A DNA stretch of 64,000 bases, from positions 16,900,068 through 16,964,067 of the forward strand of contig OZ022259.1 in assembly GCA_963978905.1 (NCBI GenBank), read 5' to 3'. The stretch is from Trichostrongylus colubriformis (Eukaryota; Nematoda; Chromadorea; Rhabditida; Trichostrongylidae). The notes beneath the pieces are model-generated. The model was not told where the DNA came from. It saw nothing but the letters and a program-made list of their open reading frames with translations, and searched no databases. The translations under genes were made by a program, and so were the position numbers. Shown here one piece after another: positions 50,824 to 60,800 of the stretch. The stretch's first letter is position 1; every line of letters begins with the position of its first letter.

Positions 50824-53800
50824 CTAAGATTGACGTCCATAATACGACTTGGCGTATGGATCAATCTGAAGAAATTCTGGCGGGTGTCGAATTCGAGTCG
50901 ATCGTCGGTGTGTAGTTGAAGGTGTAGGTATGGTTGTAGTCGTCGTTTCTGTCGAGTTCGTGGTCGATGTAGTTGCGGCCAGAGTAGGAGACGATGGCAA
51001 TGTAGGTTGTGGTTGTGAAGGTGGAGCTGAGGAGTTGAACGGCACGTCGAATGCTTCCATCAGCTGAGTTGCTGTTTCCATCGAGGTACGGGGAAGTAGC
51101 TGATTCACGTGACGTTTCCAGATGCTTCCTTGAACCATAACGTCGTACAGGGCGCGTCCGTGTCGGAGTAGAATGCGTCCAGGAGACCATCGTGGTTGTC
51201 CGGAGCGGTAGTCTCGGGCGTAGACAAGATCGTCCGGCTCAAACTTTCTGGGCCTAGCTCCATGTCGGCGATTGAACTGCTTTTCCATGTCGGTGCTTTG
51301 CGAGCTTCCTGTTTCTCCATTAGGTCTGAGGAGATCCAAAGTGCTGCGAAGGTGTCGTCCGATGAAGTTTTCTGCAGGACTGCGTCCATCGGGCGATGAG
51401 GCACATGGCGTATTTCTGTAGGTGAAGAGAAAGGTTTGTAGAGCATCCGTTGTCGTACCATTGTTCTTCAGTTTTTGAAGTGTCCGCTTGAAAGTATCCA
51501 CGAATCGCTCAGCCTGTCCATTCGACTGAGGATGGAACGGCGGTGACCGGATATGTTCAATATCTTTCTTCCGACAGAAGTCTTGGAACTCGGTGGAAGT
51601 GAACTGGGTTCCATTGTCCGATACGATGATTTGAGGAAATCCGAATCTTGCAAAAAGGCTTTGGAGTTCCTTCAGGGTTGCAGTGGTGGTAGTAGAGGTC
51701 ATCGGTATGATTTCGGGCCACTTGGAGAAGGCATCTACGACCACTAGGTACGAAATTCCGTCAAGAGGACCAGCATAGTCAATGTGTATGCGGCTCCATG
51801 GTGCACTTGGACGGGGCCAGGGACAAAGGGTGTGTTTGATCGGTGATTTTGCAGCCTCCTGACAGTCAGTGCAGGTGCGAACTAGTTTCTCCACATCTTC
51901 ATTGATTCCTGTCCAAAATACATAGCTGCGTGCGAGAGCTTTCATTCGGTTCATCCCTGGGTGTCCTTCATGAAGGATCTTCAGGATAGACGGCTGTAGT
52001 GATGGTGGGATGATGATACGAGCTCCAAAGAGTAGGCAACCTTGCTGTGTTGACAAGTCATCTCGCAAATGGGCGTATCTGGCAACGGCAGGTGAGGGCT
52101 TTTTCGGCCAAGTATCGTGAGTGACGTGGTCCAAAACTTGGCGTAGGCAGTCGTCCTCAGCTGTAGCACGAGCAATATCGTTGGCGCTAAGCGGTAAGCG
52201 GCTAACATGGTCGCAGAAGATGGCGTCCACATCTTTGGCAATTTTAGCAATAATCACGTCTTCTTCCGGGGGTGACTGGGCGGCAATGAGACGGGAAAGT
52301 GCGTCGGCTTGTCCGAAGCTAGTGGTACTACGGTACTCAATGTCGAAATCATAGGCGAGTAGTGTCAATCTCCAGCGTTGCAAGCGATTTGCAGAGTAGG
52401 CCGGGATCCCTTTCTTCGATCCAAAGATTGCTAGAAGGGGTTTATGATCGGTGAGAAGCGTGAAACGGCGTCCATAGAGGTATCGATGAAACTTGCGTAC
52501 GGCGAAGACAAGTGCGAGACCTTCCTTCTCTATCTGGCCATAGTTTTTCTCTGCAGCAGTAAGTGAGCGGCTTGCATGATAGATGGCTTTCTCGGATCCG
52601 TCGTGGTTCCGGTGAGAAATAACTGCTCCGATCCCGTATTCTGAGGCGTCGGCCGCGACGATTATGGGTAACTTGGGATCATAATGAGTGAGGAGCAGGT
52701 CCGAGGCGAGTATCTCCTTGGCGCGTTCGAAGGCAGCATCGCATTCGGAGTTCCAGTTGAATGAAGCATCCTTCTTGAGCAGTGCATCCAACGGTGCACG
52801 GAGCTGGCGCATTTCTGGCACAAATGCTCCGTAGTGGTTGATGAGTCCGAGGAATGACCGGACCTGGGCGGTATCCTTCGGTTTTGGCATCTTGGATATG
52901 GCGTCGATCTTTCTTGGATCGGGCCGGCGTCCAGCAGCAGTGATGATATTTCCGAGATAAGTGAGTTGAGTCATCACGAAGTGACATTTGTCTATACGGA
53001 CGCGGAAGCCGTAAGCGGATATCCTTGAGAATAGGGCTTCCAGGTTGGCGTTGTGCTCGGTAAGTGTGCGGCCAGTGACGATGACGTCGTCTAGATAGGC
53101 AGCAACGCCGTTGAGTCCAGCAATCATGGAGTCGATGATCTGCTGGAAGATGCCAGGAGCGGACTTGACTCCAAATGGTAAACGGTTGTAGCGGTAGAGT
53201 CCTCTATGTGTGTTGATAGTGAGGAGATCTTTGGAGTCGTTGTCGACTTCGATCTGTAAGTAGGCATCAGCGAAGTCGATCTGAGAGAAGACAGTTCCGC
53301 CATTGAGTTTGGTAAAGACGTCCTCTGCGGTGGGCAGTGGGTGTCGGTGCAAGAGCAAAGCGTCGTTGAGTCCTGTGGAAAAGTCGGCGCAAAGTCGAAT
53401 GGTACCGTTGGCCTTCCTTACAACGACGATAGGCGCAGCCCACTGTGAGTGGTCGACGGCGGAAATGACGTTTTGTGCTAGGAGACGGTCGATTTCGGCG
53501 TCGAGGAGTGGTACAGAGGCGTAGGGAACAGGTCTTCTCTTGATGAAAATCGGGCGAGCATCGGGCTTAAGAGAGAGAGTCGCTTTGGTCTTGGTGCAAC
53601 ATCCAAGGCCGGACATGAACACATCAGGGAATGTCCGTTTTAGCTTAGCGACGGTCGGTTCTCGGAGGGCGTCTTGGTTGAGCGTCTGAACTTTGTGGAT
53701 GTTGAACTTTTTCAGAACAGAACTGAAGTCCGAAATTTGTTCGATCCACGTGATTCCCAGAAGATCAAGGTCGTCGGAAACGTAACAGATGCCTTGACCG

Positions 53801-55074
53801 GGGTGAGCCTTTCCTCGGTTATCCACGACCACGAAAGAAGCTTCAAATTTTCCGTGAATTACAAGTGGTTGACCGTTGGCTCCTTTGAAGACGTCATAGG
53901 TCTTCTGCAGATGTGGGCTTCCGAGCTGCATCCAGGTTGGACGAGAGATAATGGTGACGTCGGCGCCGGTATCCAACTGGAGATGGGTGGGATGTCCATT
54001 AATGTGAACTTCCAGGTACTTCTGGACATCGCCAGCGCGACCGATGGCTCGCTGATACCAAGTGCGCGGCGAAGACTGCTTTTGGCGACGTCGTGGTGCA
54101 GTCCTTGACTCCTGAGCGGCACTGGTAACTTTGCGGTTTTCTGGGCAGTCTTTCTTCCAATGTTGTTGTTGACAAATAGGACAAGGTGATGGTGGGGACC
54201 GAGGTTTCGGTGGAAGCCGTGGACGTCGCTTTCCCCTTTTCTGAACAGCACAGACGCCAGGTGATGTAACCGCCTCAACGATTTTGGAATCGTCCTTCAC
54301 CGATTTCCAGGCGTGGTATTCCTTAGCCAAATCGTCCACGGTAGTGTTTTCGTCTTCATCCAGTCTGCGAAGAAATCGTATGCGATAGTCAGCTAGTTCA
54401 GGGGCTTGGAAGGCAAACGTCAAAGCTAGACATTCTAGGGTTTCCTGCTTGATATCTTTGAAGTTGGCCTCCATGGCGCGAACTTTCAGCAAGTTCACGA
54501 AGTTGTCTATATCTTCGTTAGGCGAGAAGTTCATCCGAAAGCACTCGAATCGACGACGAAAAAGGCTCTTCTTGGTCCCAAATAGTGTTTTCAATACTCC
54601 TAGGGTATCCATCCAGCTAAGCTCACTAGGCTCCTTAGGAAGAATGTAACGAGAAAAGCGAGTGTGACTCACGGCGTCTAGGGCGGAGACGAGCAGACGA
54701 GTCTTCATTTTCTCTTCCATTTCTTTGCAGTCGATTTCAAAGATGTCCTTGTGCCGACTGTACCACAAGCTGAAGCAGTCATCTTGTTCCGGGTCGTAGG
54801 CAAACTTATCGATTCTTCTTGACATCCTGTCAAAGAGTGACTCCTCCGTTGTGGCATTGGTGGTCGACATCTTCTTGAACAGATCGACAAGCAGTTTCTG
54901 CTGGTCGGCCATTGTCTTCTGCTGATCGGCCAACATCTTCAGCAGATCCTTGTATGGAGTGTCTTGTCTTGTGGTGGCGATGGCGGCGGTGGGTTCCTTG
55001 CAGTCGTTATCCTGATCGCCAGTTGTTGTGTCCTTGTCGGCAGGTAGAGAGCAGGAAGCTTTATTGGAAGGCAT
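50824..55074 (-). CDS. Gypsy Gag-Pol polyprotein
   Basis: Open for 1416 codons from the ATG at 55074 (the frame extends 12 codons further up to a GTG). Gag-like region first, with a CCHC knuckle (CPICQQQHWKKDC). Approximate residues counted from the upstream GTG: protease LQLDTGADVTIIS (380); reverse transcriptase with LCADFS and YLDDVIV (675); RNase H (ADASEYGIG, LLTDHKPLL); integrase zinc site HEGHPGM...CTDCQ (1053-1080); and catalytic IDYAGPL, SDNGTQF and NGQAERF (1113, 1165, 1201). A proline/threonine-rich tail follows. No frameshift separates gag and pol. Notably the first ATG lies inside the 5' LTR, so translation would read across the primer-binding site; the next methionine past the LTR is about 45 codons in. 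Confidence 0.94.
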   Translation of the reverse strand: MPSNKASCSLPADKDTTTGDQDNDCKEPTAAIATTRQDTPYKDLLKMLADQQKTMADQQKLLVDLFKKMSTTNATTEESLFDRMSRRIDKFAYDPEQDDCFSLWYSRHKDIFEIDCKEMEEKMKTRLLVSALDAVSHTRFSRYILPKEPSELSWMDTLGVLKTLFGTKKSLFRRRFECFRMNFSPNEDIDNFVNLLKVRAMEANFKDIKQETLECLALTFAFQAPELADYRIRFLRRLDEDENTTVDDLAKEYHAWKSVKDDSKIVEAVTSPGVCAVQKRGKRRPRLPPKPRSPPSPCPICQQQHWKKDCPENRKVTSAAQESRTAPRRRQKQSSPRTWYQRAIGRAGDVQKYLEVHINGHPTHLQLDTGADVTIISRPTWMQLGSPHLQKTYDVFKGANGQPLVIHGKFEASFVVVDNRGKAHPGQGICYVSDDLDLLGITWIEQISDFSSVLKKFNIHKVQTLNQDALREPTVAKLKRTFPDVFMSGLGCCTKTKATLSLKPDARPIFIKRRPVPYASVPLLDAEIDRLLAQNVISAVDHSQWAAPIVVVRKANGTIRLCADFSTGLNDALLLHRHPLPTAEDVFTKLNGGTVFSQIDFADAYLQIEVDNDSKDLLTINTHRGLYRYNRLPFGVKSAPGIFQQIIDSMIAGLNGVAAYLDDVIVTGRTLTEHNANLEALFSRISAYGFRVRIDKCHFVMTQLTYLGNIITAAGRRPDPRKIDAISKMPKPKDTAQVRSFLGLINHYGAFVPEMRQLRAPLDALLKKDASFNWNSECDAAFERAKEILASDLLLTHYDPKLPIIVAADASEYGIGAVISHRNHDGSEKAIYHASRSLTAAEKNYGQIEKEGLALVFAVRKFHRYLYGRRFTLLTDHKPLLAIFGSKKGIPAYSANRLQRWRLTLLAYDFDIEYRSTTSFGQADALSRLIAAQSPPEEDVIIAKIAKDVDAIFCDHVSRLPLSANDIARATAEDDCLRQVLDHVTHDTWPKKPSPAVARYAHLRDDLSTQQGCLLFGARIIIPPSLQPSILKILHEGHPGMNRMKALARSYVFWTGINEDVEKLVRTCTDCQEAAKSPIKHTLCPWPRPSAPWSRIHIDYAGPLDGISYLVVVDAFSKWPEIIPMTSTTTTATLKELQSLFARFGFPQIIVSDNGTQFTSTEFQDFCRKKDIEHIRSPPFHPQSNGQAERFVDTFKRTLQKLKNNGTTTDALQTFLFTYRNTPCASSPDGRSPAENFIGRHLRSTLDLLRPNGETGSSQSTDMEKQFNRRHGARPRKFEPDDLVYARDYRSGQPRWSPGRILLRHGRALYDVMVQGSIWKRHVNQLLPRTSMETATQLMEAFDVPFNSSAPPSQPQPTLPSSPTLAATTSTTNSTETTTTTIPTPSTTHRRSTRIRHPPEFLQIDPYAKSYYGRQS

Positions 55075-55212
55075 GACACACAATTGAGACGAACCATACC
55101 ATAGAAGCACTTATATAGAGCAACTGTTGATGTAAACATGTTTGGTAGTACAATCATACATAAACAGTGTTCATTGCTTTATTCACAGTGAGATCACTCG
55201 GCTGCCCCAACA
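55024..55212 (-). repeat. Gypsy 5' LTR, next to the F-box gene
   Basis: 189 bp, identical by eye to the 3' LTR. Its outer edge lies 51 bp from the ATG of the divergently oriented F-box gene, so the LTR now occupies that gene's immediate upstream region. The gag ATG (55072-55074) is inside this LTR. Confidence 0.95.
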
Positions 55213-55255
55213 AACCCAGAAACGTCGAATATGTGCTTAGTATACGACAACTATG

Positions 55256-55260
55256 TTTAG
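55256..55260 (+). promoter_or_regulatory. Candidate trans-splice acceptor of the F-box gene
   Basis: ATGTTTAG ends at 55260, three bases before the ATG at 55264. A TTTAG acceptor this close to a start is typical for nematode spliced-leader addition. Confidence 0.5.
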
Positions 55261-55263
55261 TTG

Positions 55264-56839
55264 ATGGTTATCGATTTCGATGATCTTCCGGCTGAAATGG
55301 TTTTGGCGATAGTTTCAAGACTAAGCTATGGCGATATGTGCAACTGCCTTATGCTGAATAGAAAAACTCGGAGTATAATAAATGCAAATCTTCACCGTGT
55401 ATCTCGAATGTGGATCACCAACATATCGCTCGAAAGAGAGGGGGTAAGTTGTTATTCGGGCGCGATTTGTCCATGACACGCAATAGGACTTTTTTGTCTT
55501 TTTTTTCACTATACAGTTATTACAGGCGTCGCGATTCAAACTCTCCGTTTCGAGGAATTCGTTTAAAAGCCCTAAAAAGAACTGGTCATGTATTTTCAAC
55601 GAGACCTCAAGTGATGCCAAGAGAACTCGTTGTGATATAACCGACTTCTACAACAATGAAGGCAAAATCCTTCTTGTTTTGACGTATCCTTTGAATAATC
55701 AGGAGTTTAAAAGATGGTTTTACAGGGTTTTGTGGGCTGAAGTGGGATAAAGCAAACAAGTCCACTGAATTCGATGTCCCGTCAATAAGTACAGCACTTG
55801 AGGAGCATCTCATCTTCGTTCTGCTGAAAGCAAACGTCCTATGTTTCAAGTTGGTAGGGTTGAACATTGTTTGGCGTGGTTGATTTTCATATCAATATTT
55901 ATAAAATATACGATGGATTTCTACGGGAATTGGCCTTAAGGTGGATCTTGACGACAGTGATATGGAAGTTATTACGCGCGTACTACGCAGATCAAAGTCA
56001 AAAGTTAGTCATCTTCAACTGGTTGTGAATCGGACAATGCCTCAAGAAGTCGTCTCGGTCATCGATGCCACAGGTGCCCTCATGACGTCGTTAGGCATAT
56101 TTTCATCGTACTATGCTGCTGAGCCCATCAGCCTAGAACTGATAGTCTTTTTCAGGCGCTGAGACCATTGACATAGTGATGCGAGACAGCCATTTCTTCC
56201 AGAATCATCCTTTTCGGAGTCACGTGTTCCGAAAGGTTTTTTCCCTATCTTCCTGCCTTCGTTATCAATTATCTAGCGAGCATGCTTTCAGGCATGGTCT
56301 GTCACGGTACGATCTCCAAATGAAGATGGTGATGATCTGTTGGATATTAGTGACGATGATCTCCTGTCGCTCGACGCAGATTCTATAGAACTGTTTGGAG
56401 TAACTAATATAACCGTTGAAGGGACACGAAAACTTATAAACGTTGGTTGAGAGCTAACCAGACGTTTTCACAGTTTTTTACCCTTCCACTTTAAGCAATG
56501 GTTATGTGGTGGAAGAAAGATCTCGCTGGTGTACTACAGACATTCTGAAGAATACGACGCAACAGAATTATTGCGAGGAATCCCGCATAAGGTTGGATTA
56601 TTGTTGCTGTTGTCGTCTAGAATTTGAGATCGTCTAGAATCGTCTTTTTCTATCAATCCAGAAGGTTTTGGTTTGAGAAAGTATACAGGTGAATCCCATA
56701 GGGTGAAGTTCTGCCGATAGTCGTCACTCGTGCCGATACCGAGGAGGAGCTGAAGTTAACATGGGACTCGTCGAAATTCCGTTGTTTCACTGATGAAGCT
56801 GACATGGAAGGAGATGATGAGTTTCCTGATTTGTTGTGA
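55264..56839 (+). CDS. F-box protein (nematode type)
   Basis: Exons: 55264-55443, 55526-about 55661, 55726-55853, 55941-56073, 56156-56235, 56277-56441, 56496-56591 and 56702-56839 (TGA); about 350 codons. Residues 5-45 form an F-box (FDDLPAEMVLAIVSRLSYGD, then LNRKTRSI), which binds SKP1 in SCF ubiquitin ligases. The rest fits the variable substrate-binding part of nematode F-box proteins (TRVLRRSKSKVSHLQLVV, ELFGVTNITVEG, KISLVYY), ending in an acidic tail. All junctions keep phase, but the second intron works only with a GC donor (GAAG|GC); otherwise the frame breaks, so a pseudogene cannot be excluded. The gene starts 51 bp from a gypsy LTR. Confidence 0.72.
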
Positions 56840-57880
56840 CTTCCGATCTCAACATGTAGTGCTCGGCACCTTGGTGAATTGTATTTATCTTCTCGCTTTA
56901 AGTCTCTTAACCCCCCCCTAGGCCTCTGTGGCTCGACCGTATTATTTCAGTCAAAGATTTTTCAATTCTGATGTGCTTCACAACGAATTGGAGATTCGCT
57001 GTTGTGTATACTTTTCCTGGTGCTTTCGTTGTGATATTTTTGCAAAGATTATGGGTTATTAGCGAAAATTTTCCTTTGTGTGTGAAACTCACGCAATTTG
57101 GTGTAGTAAGATGCTGGTTGCCCACGATCAAGTTAATTTCCGCCTGTTCCTGTGAGGTGATATTGACGGTGAATGAATTTTTCTTCTGGAAGGCAAGAAG
57201 TAGCAAACGGTATCGATACCACACGAAATGCCCGCGATCAATTCTAAACCGAAGCCCATTTAGGCCAACCAAAGTCTCCATCCCTCCGGGGTAGGAGAAT
57301 AGGTAAAAAATTCTCGGAAGGGCAATTATAGATTAGTACACGTGTCTTCGCAAGTCATTATATCAGTGAATTGTTCCCACGATTTTAGAAATGTATGGCA
57401 ATTTTCTCATTCATTTTATTTTCTTATTTTTATTAAGGCAACCACAACCATGGATAATCAGCGTGGATACCCGTCCCCTAAACAATAAGCTTGAGCTAAA
57501 TGTATTATTGCTCTGAAGAAGAATAGGAAGGATATTGTCGCCTTTACATCAGTAGACTTGCGTCTTTCCCATGTGAATACGCGGAGATTTAGGGAGGGCT
57601 GTTAGGGCACGCCTCCATGCTCCTTTCAATAGCCCTTCCTAGTATGTTGCTAACATTCAACAGAAGCGTCCCTTCGTCTTGCTGTCAACATTTCTTTCGA
57701 TTTCATGTTCATTTTTCCCATTGAAATTTACAAGAGGCGTAAATCACTACGCGCCATGGCTTTTTTTTTCATCATGATGCCAGTGATCATAGGCAGCACC
57801 ATGTATTACGTTCGTTGTGAGTTATGAGTGTCTTTACGCGTTATTTCATAGACTGGCATCCCAGCATCCTGTGAACGGCG
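56840..57880. other. Intergenic region between F-box and JMJD4-like genes
   Basis: Open frames at 56971-57294 on both strands lack motifs. AT-rich stretches near 57.37-57.45 kb are the likely promoter side of the following gene. I see nothing else. Confidence 0.4.
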
Positions 57881-60800
57881 ATGGTCGAAGAGGAAAGAAT
57901 TCCTCGACTCGGCACAGATGATACGGCATGGTTGGAGAATTTTGCCAAGTTTTGCCTACGTAATAGGCCGTGCGTTTTATCGGAAGCCTTCACAGCCGAT
58001 TGGCCAGCACGTCAATTATGGGTTCGTGAGGATGGCACTCCAGATTTAGACTATCTCCGCAGAAATTACGGTATGTAAAAATATCAGTCATTTTTCTAGT
58101 TACAAAAACAAGGCATCGCATCCTCTCTGGGTGAAATAATACGCTTGTTTTCAGCTTCTTTTATTCCCTGCATTTGTAACTCTGTTCCTTTGCTTGTGTT
58201 CAGTAAATTTATTGCATTATCGCATGCACATGTGAACAGCATGTAATAAATTTAAAACAATTACATACTAATCAAGATATCACTAATAAAGTAGTATATT
58301 ACTTCAGTATGATATTTTTTCGCGATTTGTCTTACACTCTAGCCCAAGTTCCCGAGAACTGCTCGTACAGCCCGGTTCAATGCAGAGTAGTGCACTTTTA
58401 GTTGCTTTAATGCACATTTGAGGGACGCCCGCACATCTCCTATCAGAAAAAGTAAATGCGATTGATAGTTTTCTCTGAATACGAAGAAGACTCGCAAGAC
58501 GTTCTCATCATTGATTTGCGATTTGCGCGTAGCGTCCCTATAGAATTGGGAAAGTTCAACGCTGTTTCTAGATGAATAGCTCTCTTCTCCTCGGAACACA
58601 TCAATCTTGGATGTAGATAGACAGGACAGCATGTGTTTTGGTATGCTTCTTCCATGCTCCCGAAAAACTTTGTGGAAATTTCGAATTCATGGAATAGTGG
58701 AATTTGGTGTAGGTCGTTAGGCACGGTCCCTTGCAGCTAATTTGCCTGTGGGGCACATGAGCCATAGCTGCTACCCTAGCGCAGAACATCCCGACACATC
58801 TTCTGCGTTGGGCAGGACATCCGAACCCTCAAGTTTCCTTAACTTATAATTACCACATCAAGGACCTTGTTAAAGAAACACTGCAGATCACTGACAAGGG
58901 AAAGATACTAGGTCGAAGTGGCCAATTGCATTGCGATCCATATCATTCGACGCACTTTTGAACGCTGGCTTCAAATCTGCATTCAAAATCTGCCAAACAA
59001 TTCTATGAGTAGAGTTATGGAGAATTCTCTAACAATAAGTGCACCGGTTCCACATGTGTAAGCGTGTTCCTTGCCCACGTCGCAGATGGATACGAGGGAA
59101 GTTCAATGCTTGCCAGCAGGCGCGCGTGGGGTGGGACAATGGATGGGCTCTCCATGGAAGCGGTTTTTTATTTTGGTTTTCACACAGTGTTCTCTTTTAT
59201 GTCTGGGGAATATTCCCAGAGGTGTTGTCACGTACAATAACTGTCATATTCGGTTTCCGCATACCTCACTTTCTATATCGTCAAAATGGCAGAAAACTCG
59301 GTGATCCAGTTTGTTCACATGAGCTGACTCCCGTAACACAAAAATCAGCCGTTGCTGCGTAAAACGATTGTATTCGTGCTCGAGAGGTTGATTTACGCTT
59401 CTGTGCAAATTTTAAGCCAAATCGAGTTTTTGCAACTTCGGAATTAAGGGTGGCTATGGGACAAGTAATATTTTTTGAAAGCTTCTACAAAAAAGTCATC
59501 AATCATGACAAAGATAATCTAAACATATCTATTATAGAGGCCCATGATACTAAATGTACGCAACAAGGTCAAATAAGATTCTCGGCAAATCTTCACGACT
59601 TCTTTATTGTTAAATGTTTGACCACCAAATAGCTCATGAATTTTTCCGAAATTTCGTCAAATTATCGAATTGACTGAAAGCTTGTCCCGCGGGGTAATTT
59701 GTTCCCCTGAAACGAAAAACACCAGTTTTGCGCCAATTTGTATGACTTGAGCGCTGTGGACTCTGATGGACTCTCGAACTTACTACGTAATAGTATTATT
59801 TAATCGGAAAAACCTTCATAACTCCATTCAGAGTATCGTTCAGGTTTAAAATCATCATCCAAAAGTGCGTCGAATGATTTCTCTTATTGCAAGTGGCCAC
59901 TTCGTTCTGGTATCCTTCTCTTACGAGATTTAGCTCATATTTCAACTCCAAGTCTATTGTAAAAATACCACCCTGAAGTAAATAAGCAGTGTTTCCCATA
60001 GTTCAAAATGCAGAGGAGACGAAAAAAGCCGAAGAAGGAGGAGATGTCAGAATACACGCTCAGTTCATCGGTCGAATAGAAACAGGTCCCCAAAAGGTTG
60101 TCCATTAAGAATCGACATTTATCAATTACCAAAATCTGAGAGTTCGGTGATGTCGACGTGCTGTCCGACGCAGAAGACGCGTCGGATTGTCGTCGTTAAG
60201 CTCGCGTTCATACTTTGCCCCGGTAGTGCGTGGCTACCTTCACAGCGAGGGAGAGTGGCACGGGGAGGTGCAAAGACGACGTAGGCACCGAGACAGGGTG
60301 ACACAGGCGGAGACGCAGAGACGTTCAGCACGCCCTGCCGCCGGCACCGGAAAGTATGAACGCGAGCTCAGGGTGGCAGCTACGGCCCATGTGCCCGACT
60401 GCTAAATTGGCTGCAAGGGACCGAGCCGAAAAGCAGTCCCTCCAGCTTCATGTGTCGGGATGCTTTTTCTATGCTCCCGAGAAATTTCGTGGAAATTTTG
60501 AGTTCAAGGAATAGTGAAACTTTGCTTTCTTAATTCAGGAAGAAAAGTATATTACCAGAAGTAGTGTTAAGGAAATTTCGACAGTATAATCGATTTGAAA
60601 AAGGATTTGTTTCACCAGGGATTTTGGCAGAAGAATCGAAATGCTTTAAAAGAGCTTCAAATTTTCTGCACGTTTCCTAAAATTACCCATACGAATAGAA
60701 CCTTCACGAGCATAAATAACACTGAGCTCCTGGTGACGGCACAAATGGTCAGAAATTACCTCGATTGTGGCTACCTGCAGCTGCGGGGTGCTCGATTGTG

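Larger units (their letters stand above)
50622..55217 (-). mobile_element. Complete Ty3/gypsy LTR retrotransposon
   Basis: Two 189-bp LTRs (50627-50815 and 55024-55212), identical by eye, have TG/CA ends, with the 5-bp duplication AACCC at 50622-50626 and 55213-55217. On the minus strand a polypurine tract (AGGGGGGAGG) abuts the 3' LTR at 50816-50826. The sequence after the 5' LTR (ACTGGCGATCAGG) holds a TGG-led primer site I cannot assign to a tRNA. One open gag-pol frame fills the interior; there is no envelope. Identity of LTRs and intact coding indicate very recent insertion. Confidence 0.95.
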
